From Cyanobium sp. FACHB-13342 (GTDB lineage Bacteria > Cyanobacteriota > Cyanobacteriia > PCC-6307 > Cyanobiaceae), in the NCBI RefSeq assembly GCF_014697415.1, contig NZ_JACJRT010000003.1, positions 119,131-183,130 on the forward strand: a stretch of DNA of 64,000 bases, read 5' to 3'. Position 1 is the stretch's first letter, and each line of letters starts with the position of its first letter. This document shows, piece after piece, positions 29,941-38,146 of this stretch. A model generated the notes under the pieces. It worked only from the letters and a program-made list of their open reading frames with translations, had not been told where the DNA came from and ran no database searches. A program made the position numbers and the translations under genes.

Positions 29941-30681
29941 TCAGCTGAAGCGCTTGGCCAGGGCGATCGGGTCGAAGACGGTGATCTTCTTGCGGTCGAT
30001 CTGCACGAGGCCCTCGTTGCGGAGGTCGCCGAGCAACCGGGTGATCGTCACCCGCGTCGAGCCGATGGCTTCGGCGATGGCCTGATGGGACAGGCGCAGG
30101 TCAATGGTGATCCCCTCACTGCTGGGTACGCCAAAGTCGCGGCACAGCACCAGCAGGAAACTCACCAGCCGCGAACTCATGTCGCGGTGGGTGAGGGTTT
30201 CGATCATCGTTTCGGTCTGCAGGATGCGGGAGGAGAGGCCCTGCAGGAGCAGCAGCCCAACGCTGGCGTCCTGCTCAATGGCGCGGCGCACGGAGGTGGC
30301 CGGTGCGGTCACCATCTCCACCCGGGTGAAAGCAATGGCGTGATAGAAGCGATCGGAGCGCTGGCCGGTCAGCAAGGAGAGCACGCCAAACAGGCTGTTT
30401 TCCCGCAGCAGGGCCACCGTGATCTCCTCCCCTGACTCGTAGACCCGGGACAATCTCACGGCGCCCCGGCGCAGCAGATAGACCCGTTCGGCCGGGTCCC
30501 CCGGGAAAAAGATCGTCTTGCCGCGTTCGATGGTTTCGACGCTGCTGCCAGACAGGCCGCGGATCACCTCCAGCAGGGTGGGGTTGCCCTGGCCCGCACT
30601 CCCCATCCCGGCCACCACGCCAGGAGCTCCCGTGGACGGGGTGTTGGCGATACGGCTGAATCCGTGGGTGGCGCCAACCAT
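29941..30681 (-). CDS. ntcA: Global nitrogen regulator NtcA
   Basis: CRP/FNR-family activator that senses 2-oxoglutarate with PipX and controls nitrogen assimilation. 246 aa from ATG 30681. cNMP-like sensor domain with [20 protein letters not shown] (56-75), a dimer helix, and the HTH at about 198-226 ([20 protein letters not shown]) that is nearly invariant in NtcA. The N-terminus is about 20-25 residues longer than many homologues; Met26 is an alternative start. An NtcA-type activated promoter lies just upstream, so autoregulation is likely. Confidence 0.97.
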   Translation of the reverse strand: MVGATHGFSRIANTPSTGAPGVVAGMGSAGQGNPTLLEVIRGLSGSSVETIERGKTIFFPGDPAERVYLLRRGAVRLSRVYESGEEITVALLRENSLFGVLSLLTGQRSDRFYHAIAFTRVEMVTAPATSVRRAIEQDASVGLLLLQGLSSRILQTETMIETLTHRDMSSRLVSFLLVLCRDFGVPSSEGITIDLRLSHQAIAEAIGSTRVTITRLLGDLRNEGLVQIDRKKITVFDPIALAKRFS

Positions 30682-30702
30682 GGGGACAGGGCAAGTGGCG
30701 GG

Positions 30703-30744
30703 ACCTTAAGGATCACCCGGGGTCATCCCTGTAGCAATGCACAC
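30703..30744 (-). promoter_or_regulatory. NtcA-activated type promoter of ntcA
   Basis: Reading the minus strand: GTG-TGCATTGC-TAC (30744-30731) fits the NtcA site GTA-N8-TAC with one mismatch. Exactly 22 bases later comes TAAGGT (30708-30703), a match to the TAN3T -10 box. This spacing is the textbook class II NtcA promoter. Transcription would begin near 30696, leaving a leader of about 15 nt before the ATG at 30681. Confidence 0.72.
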
Positions 30745-30914
30745 GCTTTGCCCGGGGGCCTGGTTGGCCCGGTCCCACCAGTACGGATGTTTCCACCATG
30801 GATGGTGTCATCGGCTTGTGGAACGGCCCGATCCCGCTACATTCAGCTTTGCGAGGTCGTTCGGCGGCTTTGCTCCCAGGGGTCTCCCTGCAGCACGTTT
30901 TTTGGAGGGTGTGA

Positions 30915-31565
30915 ATGACCGCCAGCTTGCCTGTCCCAGGTCTGACCTCCGGATCCGGAGCTGGCTCCTCGGGTGCGGGCCCAGCTGGTGCCGCTGCCCT
31001 GTGGGCTCAACGCCATCCCCAGCGTCCCGGCCATCGCCCCCTGGGCGTGGCTTCGCCGGCTCCGTTGCTGCGCCTGGTGGCCCAGCAGGAGGGCCTGCTT
31101 CAGATCCACACCGCTCCTTTCCGGGGCAGCTTCGGCGCGGTGTTGAGTCAGGCCCTGCGGACCGCCGGGCTGGGCAGCCGGGTGTTGGTCAGCCAGTTCC
31201 TCAAGGGTGGCGTCGATCAGGGGCTCGAGAGCAGTCTCTGGTTGTGCGGGCGTCTCCAATGGCTCAGGCCCGGCGTGCCTGCCTGCCTCTCCGAGCTGGC
31301 TGCCGACCAGGACCCAGACGCGGTGGAGGCGGTGCGCCAGGTGTGGACCTTCAGCCGCGAACAATTGCTGAGTGGCGCGGTGGATTTGATGGTGCTCGAT
31401 GAGCTGGGCCTGGCCGTGGAGCTGGGCTACATCGAGAAGGCGGAGGTGCTGGCTGTCCTGGAGCGCCGACCGGCCCATCTGGATGTCATCCTGACCGGAC
31501 CAGCGATGGCCACGGAGTTGATGGCCATGGCAGACCAGGTCACCCAGCTGCGTCGAGGTCTCTGA
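30915..31565 (+). CDS. CobA/CobO-like P-loop-fold protein with degenerate P-loop
   Basis: 216 aa. From residue 60 it follows the ATP:cob(I)alamin adenosyltransferase CobO/BtuR fold: an LLQIH strand, GSFGAVLSQALRTAGLGSRV, LVSQFLKGG (91-99), DLMVLDELGLAVELG and LDVILTGPAMATELMAMAD-like ends. The Walker A, normally GNGKGKTTAA, reads TAPFRGSFGA and lacks the Lys, so ATP use in the usual way is doubtful. The first 55 residues are Gly/Ala/Pro-rich and look disordered. Its stop overlaps the dcd start by one base (TGATG), so the two are coupled. A real role in cobamide adenosylation is unproven. Confidence 0.75.
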   Translation: MTASLPVPGLTSGSGAGSSGAGPAGAAALWAQRHPQRPGHRPLGVASPAPLLRLVAQQEGLLQIHTAPFRGSFGAVLSQALRTAGLGSRVLVSQFLKGGVDQGLESSLWLCGRLQWLRPGVPACLSELAADQDPDAVEAVRQVWTFSREQLLSGAVDLMVLDELGLAVELGYIEKAEVLAVLERRPAHLDVILTGPAMATELMAMADQVTQLRRGL

Positions 31566-32158
31566 TGCTCAAGAACGACCGCTGGATCAATGAGCAGGCG
31601 GCTGCCGGAATGCTCCAGCCCTTTCAATCGAGCCTGGTGCGCCACCTCGATCCTGAGAATTCCAGCTCGCCGGTGCTCAGCTACGGCTGCTCCTCCTATG
31701 GCTACGACCTGCGCCTCTCGGCTAAGGAATTTCTGATCTTCCGGCACGTGCCCGGGACGGTGATGAACCCCAAGCGGTTCAATCCCGCCAATCTCGAGCC
31801 TGCGCCCCTGCATCACGACGACGATGGGGCCTATTTCATCCTGCCGGCCCACTCCTATGGCCTTGGGGTGGCGCTGGAGAAGATGAAGGTGCCCGCCAAC
31901 ATCACGGTGATTTGCCTGGGCAAGAGCACCTACGCCCGGCTGGGCATCATTGTGAACACCACCCCGGCGGAAGCCAGCTGGGAGGGCCATCTCACCCTCG
32001 AGTTCAGCAACTCTTCCGGCGCCGATTGCCGGATTTATGCCAATGAGGGCATCTGTCAGTTGCTCTTTTTCGAGGGCGACCCCTGCGAAACCACCTACCA
32101 GGATCGGGCCGGCAAGTACCAACACCAACCTGAGCGCGTCACCCTCGCCCGGATTTAG
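31565..32158 (+). CDS. dcd: dCTP deaminase
   Basis: Converts dCTP to dUTP for thymidylate synthesis. 197 aa. Conserved SYGCSSYGYDLRL (39-51), GKSTYARLGIIVNTTPAE (119-136) and the catalytic Glu in LTLEFSNSS (Glu146). Coupled to the CobA-like gene upstream (TGATG) and convergent with thyX, with which it shares interlocked stops in TTAG (32155-32158). dcd and thyX are functionally linked in dTMP supply. Confidence 0.95.
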   Translation: MLKNDRWINEQAAAGMLQPFQSSLVRHLDPENSSSPVLSYGCSSYGYDLRLSAKEFLIFRHVPGTVMNPKRFNPANLEPAPLHHDDDGAYFILPAHSYGLGVALEKMKVPANITVICLGKSTYARLGIIVNTTPAEASWEGHLTLEFSNSSGADCRIYANEGICQLLFFEGDPCETTYQDRAGKYQHQPERVTLARI

Positions 32159-32880
32159 GGAGCCAGCCGAGCTTTATGGAGCCGGCTTTTTTCGTACCAG
32201 TCGGCGAACTGGGGCGTCCAGGCCTGGAGGTGGGGCCACATCAGGTCGCAGAGTTCACGGATTTCCTGTTGGGCGTCGAGCTTGGCCCGCAGGTCGAGGA
32301 AATGCAGGAAGGCCCGCAGGGTGAAGCTCACCACAAAGTGCTGGCGGTAGTCGAAGGGGAGGATGCCGCGGGCATGCTCCTCGGCAAAGCCTGCCGCTAG
32401 GAGGTCGCGGTAGCGCTCCGCCGCCGCCCGGCAGAGATCCAGATCCACAGCCCGCTGCTCGGCGGAGTAGGTGTATTTCTTGCCCTGCCGGTCGCTGTAG
32501 CTGCCAATGGGCCGGAGATAGAACACCTCTTCCAGCTCCAAGTCGCCCTGGGCTGCTTTGCAGATGCGATCGCCGGTGTAGCGCATCGATTGCACGTCAA
32601 AGCTCACCCCCACCCGGTGGGTGCGGGCCTGCTGCATCACGGAGTGAGGAAACCAGCCCACGTTCAGCACGATCTGGGCATGCTCCAGGGGGCCGTAGTG
32701 CCCCCGCTCGCCGGCCAGCAACCGCTTGACGCAAATTTCGCCGGCCTTGGCTTCATCGGGCCAGTTGGCGGCGTCCGCGGCCACGAACCCCTCGCTGTAG
32801 TCCTGGTGCATGCCGGCATACACGCATTGCTGGGGATTGGGGGTGGCGGCGATCAGGGCGACGCGGAAACGGGGATCCAT
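32155..32880 (-). CDS. thyX: Flavin-dependent thymidylate synthase
   Basis: Makes dTMP from dUMP with FAD, NADPH and methylene-tetrahydrofolate. 241 aa. The ThyX-motif region reads ARTHRVGVSFDVQSMRYT (85-102): His88, Arg89, Ser93, Ser98 and Arg100 are in place, but the first Arg of the RHR signature is Thr87 and the segment appears one residue longer than the canonical motif. LRAFLHFLDLRAKLDAQQEI near the C-terminus is the other family hallmark. The thyX/dcd pairing supports the call. Stop interlocked with dcd. Confidence 0.92.
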   Translation of the reverse strand: MDPRFRVALIAATPNPQQCVYAGMHQDYSEGFVAADAANWPDEAKAGEICVKRLLAGERGHYGPLEHAQIVLNVGWFPHSVMQQARTHRVGVSFDVQSMRYTGDRICKAAQGDLELEEVFYLRPIGSYSDRQGKKYTYSAEQRAVDLDLCRAAAERYRDLLAAGFAEEHARGILPFDYRQHFVVSFTLRAFLHFLDLRAKLDAQQEIRELCDLMWPHLQAWTPQFADWYEKSRLHKARLAP

Positions 32881-32900
32881 GGCGGATTGCGGGGGGGAAA

Positions 32901-33464
32901 TTAGGCGTGGCTGCGGGGTCCCGCCATCGTCGCAGCATCTGAGGCCGTGGTGCGGTCGCCGGCATCCAGGCTGCTCACCGCTCCGACGCCGGCGAAGGCC
33001 GGTAGCGGGCTGCCGGTGAGGAGGGCGCCCGTGAGGGCCTGCAGTTCGCTCAGGCTGCGTGCGCCGATGGAGCGGCCGACGGCCTCGCCAGCGGCATTGA
33101 ACAGCTCCAATTGAGGAATGCCATTGACGTCATAGCGCTCCAATTCGGGTTGCCAGCGCGGGTTGTCGACGTTGAGCAGGACCACATCGAGGCTGCCCCG
33201 GTGTTGGGCTTCGATCGTCTCCATGGCCGGCGCCATGCTGCGGCAGGCCTCGCACCAGTCGGCGTAGAACTCCACCACCGTCGGTTTGCCGTTGCCCAGG
33301 GCCACCGGCAGATCCAGGGACTGGCGGGCCAGCCGCTCCAAGGGAGCCTCGGGATGGAGGCCGCCGCGGAACCAGAGCAGGCCGGCCGCCAGCAGGGCTG
33401 CCAGAACCACGAGCAGGAGCCGTTCGTTCTGACCCAGTCCAGGGTTGGGGGAGGAGTTGGTCAT
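32901..33464 (-). CDS. Membrane-anchored thioredoxin (TxlA/HCF164-like)
   Basis: 187 aa. One N-terminal anchor helix (LLLVVLAALLAAGLLWF, 16-32) followed by a thioredoxin fold with VVEFYADWCEAC (63-74; Cys71 and Cys74) and the cis-Pro region NGIPQLELF. HCF164/TxlA proteins carry reducing power to the thylakoid lumen for cytochrome b6f assembly. Lumen orientation fits the single anchor. The C-terminal 40 residues are Ala/Gly/Ser-rich and probably flexible. Divergent from the NIL-ferredoxin by 56 bp. Confidence 0.88.
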   Translation of the reverse strand: MTNSSPNPGLGQNERLLLVVLAALLAAGLLWFRGGLHPEAPLERLARQSLDLPVALGNGKPTVVEFYADWCEACRSMAPAMETIEAQHRGSLDVVLLNVDNPRWQPELERYDVNGIPQLELFNAAGEAVGRSIGARSLSELQALTGALLTGSPLPAFAGVGAVSSLDAGDRTTASDAATMAGPRSHA

Positions 33465-33520
33465 GGCAGCACTTTGCCAGTGCTTGCTAGCGTTTTGAAG
33501 TCGGCACTGGGGCCCTTTCC

Positions 33521-33934
33521 GTGAAGCGGCGCCTCACCCTGCACTTTCCCCGGGAAGCGGTGCACCAGCCGATCACCTACCGGCTGGCGGTGGATTTCGA
33601 TATTGCCGCCAAGATTTTGCGGGCCCAGATCGCCCCCAACCAGAGCGGCACCATGGTGGTGGAGCTCTCGGGAGATATCGACGAGCTCGCGGCGGCAGAG
33701 GCCTGGCTCGAGAGCCAGGGGCTCGGCCTCAACCGGGCTCCGGGGCAGATCGCGATCGACCGTGGGCGCTGCGTCGATTGCGGGTTGTGTTCCAGCGTTT
33801 GCCCCAGTGGTGCCCTGGCGCTGCGGCAGCCGGCTTGGCAGCTGCACTTCGATGCGCAACGCTGTCTGGTGTGCGAGCAGTGCATTCCGAGTTGTCCTCT
33901 GGATGCGATTGCCCTGGTGCTGGCCCCCCCGTGA
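33521..33934 (+). CDS. NIL-domain ferredoxin with two 4Fe-4S clusters
   Basis: 137 aa from GTG 33521. Residues 1-75 form an ACT-like NIL domain (LTLHFPREAVHQPITYRLA), the kind found on methionine ABC transporter ATPases and a few ferredoxins. Residues 80-127 hold two complete CxxCxxCxxxCP motifs: Cys84, 87, 90 and 94, and Cys115, 118, 121 and 125. A soluble low-potential electron carrier with a possible ligand-sensing domain. Its stop overlaps the next gene's GTG start in GTGA (33931-33934), so the two are translationally coupled. Confidence 0.9.
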   Translation: MKRRLTLHFPREAVHQPITYRLAVDFDIAAKILRAQIAPNQSGTMVVELSGDIDELAAAEAWLESQGLGLNRAPGQIAIDRGRCVDCGLCSSVCPSGALALRQPAWQLHFDAQRCLVCEQCIPSCPLDAIALVLAPP

Positions 33935-34416
33935 AGGCGATGTTCCGTCTGCTGCTGCTGCCCCTGCGGGCGCCCATGCTGCTGGTGCTGGTGGCCATCG
34001 CCGTCTACGAAGGACTGCAGTGGAGCCAGCCCCTCCAGGGCGCCGTGCCTTCGGGCATGGCCCAGCTGTCCAGCCTGTTCTGGTCACTGGACTGCCTTCA
34101 TGCCCTGCTGGTGGTGGTGGTCTGCACCATGCCCGACCTGTTGTTGCAGCGGGTGTCCAGCCTGATGGCCGCCAGTCGGGTGATGAGCCTGGTGATCAGT
34201 TTGTTGATCGTCACGGTGGGTGGCCTTTACCTGCTGCACCTCAAGGTGCTGACCAACGTGCTGATTCTGGGCACCACCGTCTTGCTGGCCCGCCTGGATT
34301 TGGCCCGGGTTCGGGTGGCGCCTCCTCCCCTGCTGATGGCGGCCGTGCTCGGGGTGCTCGTCTTGGCTGGTGCTGGGGTCGGCCGTTGGTTGGCCAGCAG
34401 CGGCGGCAGCCTCTAA
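33931..34416 (+). CDS. Conserved membrane protein, unknown function
   Basis: 161 aa from GTG 33931; ATG 33940 is an alternative. About four hydrophobic segments (5-23, 45-64, 79-105 and 130-150), with a basic start and no motif I recognise. Coupled by a 4-bp GTGA overlap to the NIL-ferredoxin, which suggests a joint role, perhaps as membrane partner of the electron carrier (inference). Stop interlocked with slt as CTAA (34413-34416). Confidence 0.72.
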   Translation: MKAMFRLLLLPLRAPMLLVLVAIAVYEGLQWSQPLQGAVPSGMAQLSSLFWSLDCLHALLVVVVCTMPDLLLQRVSSLMAASRVMSLVISLLIVTVGGLYLLHLKVLTNVLILGTTVLLARLDLARVRVAPPPLLMAAVLGVLVLAGAGVGRWLASSGGSL

Positions 34417-36425
34417 CAGGCTGGAAGCGGCTGCTGTTGGACGTTCCAGAGGTTGCCGAGCACCTTTTTGACGTAGAGCCGGGTTTCGGGATACGGGATC
34501 GCTTCGATCCAGAGTTCGGGATCCTGCTGCAGCTGGGGACTCACCCAGCCCGCCACCGCAGCGGGGCCCGCGTTGTAGCTGGCGGCCATCAGGATGGGAT
34601 TGCCTTGCCATTGGCGTTGCAGTTGCGCCAGGTAGAGGGCTCCCAGTTGGGCATTGCGGCTCGGATCGGTGAGGGCTTCGGGCTGGAGCGGGCCGTCGGC
34701 CAGCTCGGCCGCGGTTGCGGGCATCAGTTGCAACAGCCCCACCGCTCCGGCAGGGGAACTCACCCCGGGGCTGAAGCGGGATTCCTGTTTGGCCACAGCG
34801 GCCAGCAGGGTGGCAGGAATCCCGGTGGCGGCGGCGGCTTGGTTGAGCTCCGCCACGAAGGCGGGGGTCTGCAGGCTGCGCGCCAGTTGGCGGCTCAGGC
34901 TGCAGTACGGCCCGGGGGGCAGGCCGGAGCGCTGGGGTGTGAGGCGCAGGCTGGCCTGCTCGAGTTGGCCCAGGCCCATCCAGTGATCGCCCACGCCCCG
35001 GCGCAGGCGGCCCTCCAGCACGAGTTCCTGCGGTGCGCTGGGGGGCTGGCTGCGTGCCGTGCGCCAGTGCTCCCAGGCCTCCAGGGGCTGGTCGAGGCGC
35101 CAGAGCCGGTCCAGTTCCCCATTGCCGCTCTCCAGGGGCTGCCAGCTGGGGGCAGCCAGGGCGGAATGGCGCTCGTGATCGAGGCTGAGATCCCCCCGGC
35201 CCAGCCGCACGGCCGCGCGCCAGCCGTAGAAGCCCTCGGGCTGGTGCTGCAGCAGCGCGCTCCAGGTGCCGCGGGCGGCCGTGCGCTGCCCCAACTGCCA
35301 TTGGCTGAACCCCAGCCAGAACCGCTGGCGGCTTGCCAGGGCCGGGGGCAGCGCCTGTCCGATCGGCGCCATGAGCAGGGTCTGGGCCGTGGCCCATTGG
35401 CCGGCCAGCAGGGCCTGGCGGCTGCGCTGCCATTGCAGTTCCCAGCTGGCCGGATCGGTGGGCCAGCGCTCCAGCACCGCCAGCACGGCCCCGGTGCCCG
35501 GACTTTCCAGAGCTCGCCGGGCCTGGACAGGGGCCGTGGCCTGCAGGCTGGGTGGCAGCTTGGATAGGGCCTTCAGGGTGCTGGCTCCGGGCTGGTCGCT
35601 GAGCAGGGCGACGGCTTCGCTCGCCTGGGGAGATCGGGGAGCGGCTCGGGCCAGCTGCAGCAAGCGCTCCCGGGCCTGGCTCTGTTGGGCGTCGCCTCCT
35701 GCCAGCAGGACTTTGGCCAGGGCCAACTGGGTGTCCAATCCCGGCTGATGGCCCTGCAGGCAGGCCAGGGCGGCGGCGCCGTTGCCCAGCTGGGCCAGGC
35801 CTGCGGCGAGTTGATCGCGCTGGGCGCGGCTGGGCGCGGCGGTGTTGCTTTGGCAGGCTTGGCGCAGCCGCGGTTCGGCGCCCGGCCAGCGCACGCCATG
35901 GCGGGCCAGGTGGAGGGCCCCTGCGAGGCGGGCCGAGGGTGCAGGACCGGTCTCCAGCGCTGCGGCCAGGGCCGCTGGATGGGCGGCAAAGCGCTGCAGC
36001 AGCTCCTGGCGCAGCGCGGGGCGTTGGCGACCCAGGGCATAGAGCCCATCGGCGGCGGCCGGGGTCTGGGGGAAGCGCTGCACCAGCCGCTGCCAGCGTT
36101 GTTGGGCGGTGGCCGGATCCCCCAGGGCTTCGGCGGCCAGGGCATCCCGCTTGAGCACCAGGGCGGCGAGGGAATCGGGTCCCCAGCCCTGGCCGCGCAG
36201 CAGAACGCGCTCACGCACGGGATCATCCCCCTGCCGCTGCACCAGCAGCAGCCGTGCCTCCCGCCGCCGTTCCGGATCCGGCGAGAGCCAGGCCAGGCGC
36301 TGCAGGCTGGCGGTGGAGGTCTGGGGATCGGCGGCGGGAATCCAGGCCAGCAGGGCTCGGCCGGCCACCAGCCCGGCGCCGCTGCCCAGGCAGGTGAGCG
36401 CCAGCAGCAGGGGGAGGCGTGCCAA
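34413..36425 (-). CDS. slt: Soluble lytic murein transglycosylase
   Basis: 670 aa from TTG 36425, chosen because the signal/anchor LARLPLLLALTCLGSGAGLV starts here and no ATG or GTG fits. A long superhelical alpha domain of about 500 residues precedes the catalytic lysozyme-like domain: VAKQESRFSPGVSSPAGAVG with catalytic Glu548, then GLLQLMPATA and AASYNAGPAAVAGW. Cleaves peptidoglycan to anhydromuropeptides in the periplasm. Divergent from a small membrane-protein gene and close to glmM, so a murein theme is local. Confidence 0.92.
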   Translation of the reverse strand: MARLPLLLALTCLGSGAGLVAGRALLAWIPAADPQTSTASLQRLAWLSPDPERRREARLLLVQRQGDDPVRERVLLRGQGWGPDSLAALVLKRDALAAEALGDPATAQQRWQRLVQRFPQTPAAADGLYALGRQRPALRQELLQRFAAHPAALAAALETGPAPSARLAGALHLARHGVRWPGAEPRLRQACQSNTAAPSRAQRDQLAAGLAQLGNGAAALACLQGHQPGLDTQLALAKVLLAGGDAQQSQARERLLQLARAAPRSPQASEAVALLSDQPGASTLKALSKLPPSLQATAPVQARRALESPGTGAVLAVLERWPTDPASWELQWQRSRQALLAGQWATAQTLLMAPIGQALPPALASRQRFWLGFSQWQLGQRTAARGTWSALLQHQPEGFYGWRAAVRLGRGDLSLDHERHSALAAPSWQPLESGNGELDRLWRLDQPLEAWEHWRTARSQPPSAPQELVLEGRLRRGVGDHWMGLGQLEQASLRLTPQRSGLPPGPYCSLSRQLARSLQTPAFVAELNQAAAATGIPATLLAAVAKQESRFSPGVSSPAGAVGLLQLMPATAAELADGPLQPEALTDPSRNAQLGALYLAQLQRQWQGNPILMAASYNAGPAAVAGWVSPQLQQDPELWIEAIPYPETRLYVKKVLGNLWNVQQQPLPAC

Positions 36426-36479
36426 GGGCGAGGGCGGCGGGTCTTCGGCATTCTGGAGACGTGTGAAACGGCTCCGCTG

Positions 36480-36695
36480 GTGCGCCTGCCTTCCCTGCCT
36501 CCCTACCTCTCCAGCCTGCCTGGGGCCACCCAGCGTCTGCGGGCACTGCGGGTGCTGGCGGCAGCGGGTCTGGTGTTGCTGTTGCGTCCCTGGTGGCCGC
36601 TGATCTGGCTGCCCGGTTGGGTGGTGGGCCTGCTGTTGCTGTGGGCCGTGTGGGAGCTGGTGCGCTGGATCTGGTGGCCCCGGCGCTGGAGCTAG
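36480..36695 (+). CDS. Small Trp-rich membrane protein
   Basis: 71 aa from GTG 36480. Basic N-terminus, then a hydrophobic hairpin with two helices (about 23-36 and 41-60) and many Trp: RPWWPLIWLPGWVVG and LLLWAVWELVRWIWWPRRW. No family recognised. Divergent from slt (54 bp) and 43 bp ahead of glmM in the same direction. The start is uncertain, but the strongly membrane-like composition supports a real gene. Confidence 0.55.
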   Translation: MRLPSLPPYLSSLPGATQRLRALRVLAAAGLVLLLRPWWPLIWLPGWVVGLLLLWAVWELVRWIWWPRRWS

Positions 36696-36738
36696 CTGAT
36701 CACTCCACGTAGCCTGAGCTCCTTCGTGGCATCTGCCC

Positions 36739-38145
36739 ATGGCCGAGCTGGCTCCCCATCCCGTCGGTCACCCCCTGCGGGGAGGTGTGGCCGGCTTCGG
36801 CACCGATGGCATCCGTGGCCGCGTGGGTACCCAGGTGAGTCCGGCCCTGGCGATGCAGGTGGGGTTCTGGTGCGGCCAGGTGCTGCCGCCCGGTGCGCCA
36901 GTGCTGATCGGCACGGATTCCCGCAGCAGTGGCCCGATGCTGGTGGCGGCGCTCACTGCGGGGCTCACCGCGGCGGGCCGGGAGGTGTGGACCCTGGGCC
37001 TCTGTCCGACTCCGGCCATCCCGGGGGCGATCCGGCGCCTGGGGGCGGCCGGCGGGCTGATGGTGTCGGCCAGCCACAACCCCCCTCACGACAACGGCAT
37101 CAAGGTGTTCGGCGCCTCCGGCGCCAAGTTGAGTCGGGGCCAGCAGCAGGCGATCGAGGCGGGTCTGCAGGGAGTGGGGAGTGCCCCGGCCCAGGGGGCT
37201 TCCGGCGGCTTCAGCGGCACCGGTGTCGTCTGCGACCGCCACGACCTGATCGCCGACTATCAAAAGGCCCTCCTGGCCAGCGTGATGGGACGGCGCCTTG
37301 AGGGTTGCCGCATCGTGCTCGACCTCTGCTGGGGCTCGGCGACAGCCTGCGGCGAAGCGGTGTTCCGCGCCCTAGGTGCTGAGCTCACGGTGCTGCATGG
37401 CCAGCCCGATGGCGCGCGCATCAATGTGGGCTGCGGCAGCACCCACCTGGAGCCCCTGCGGCAAGCCGTGCTCGAGAAGGGGGCCACCATGGGCTTCGCC
37501 TTTGATGGCGATGCCGATCGGATGCTGGCCGTGGATGGCCGCGGTCGGGTGGTGGACGGTGACCAAATTCTCTATCTCTGGGGGTCATCGCTGCTGGCCG
37601 ATGGCCAGCTGCCGGCCAACCGCATCGTGGCCACCGTGATGTCGAACCTCGGTTTCGAGCGGGCCTGGCAGGCCAAGGGCGGCGTGCTGGAGCGCACCGC
37701 CGTGGGGGATCAGTACGTGCACCAGGCGATGGAGCAGATGGGGGCCGGGCTCGGCGGCGAGCAGTCGGGCCACATCCTCTCGGCGCGCCACGGCATGAGC
37801 GGCGATGGACTGCTCACCGCCCTCCAGGTGGCCACCCTGTTGCACCGCTCCGGCCAGAGCCTGGCTGACTGGATGGACAGCAGCTTCCAGCCCTATCCCC
37901 AGACCCTGGTGAACGTGACGGTGCCTGATCGTCAGCGGCGCCAGCAGTGGCAGCAGTGCGAACCGCTGCGGCAGGCCGTGGCCGCGGCCGAGACGGCGAT
38001 GGAGGGTCGCGGCAGGGTGCTGGTGCGGGCCAGTGGCACCGAGCCCCTGCTGCGGGTGATGGTGGAAGCGGCAGAGCAGCAGCTGGTGGACCACTGGGCC
38101 GCCCAGCTGGCCGCCGAGGCGGAGCAGCACCTCAACGCCGCCTAG
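36739..38145 (+). CDS. glmM: Phosphoglucosamine mutase
   Basis: Converts glucosamine-6-P to glucosamine-1-P on the way to UDP-GlcNAc. 468 aa. Active-site SASHNPPHDNGIK (110-122, phosphoserine Ser112), metal loop FDGDADRM, sugar-binding GGEQSGH, and C-terminal phosphate loop RASGTEPLLRVM. Full length. The next gene, a sugar kinase of the BadF/GlcNAc-kinase group, converges with a 1-bp gap. Confidence 0.96.
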   Translation: MAELAPHPVGHPLRGGVAGFGTDGIRGRVGTQVSPALAMQVGFWCGQVLPPGAPVLIGTDSRSSGPMLVAALTAGLTAAGREVWTLGLCPTPAIPGAIRRLGAAGGLMVSASHNPPHDNGIKVFGASGAKLSRGQQQAIEAGLQGVGSAPAQGASGGFSGTGVVCDRHDLIADYQKALLASVMGRRLEGCRIVLDLCWGSATACGEAVFRALGAELTVLHGQPDGARINVGCGSTHLEPLRQAVLEKGATMGFAFDGDADRMLAVDGRGRVVDGDQILYLWGSSLLADGQLPANRIVATVMSNLGFERAWQAKGGVLERTAVGDQYVHQAMEQMGAGLGGEQSGHILSARHGMSGDGLLTALQVATLLHRSGQSLADWMDSSFQPYPQTLVNVTVPDRQRRQQWQQCEPLRQAVAAAETAMEGRGRVLVRASGTEPLLRVMVEAAEQQLVDHWAAQLAAEAEQHLNAA

Positions 38146-38146
38146 A

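Noticed and set aside
28683..30435. Two long plus-strand frames (421 and 495 aa) opposite DUF3084 and ntcA
   Set aside because: The minus strand carries the recognisable families; these frames are Arg/Ser or Gly/His shadows.
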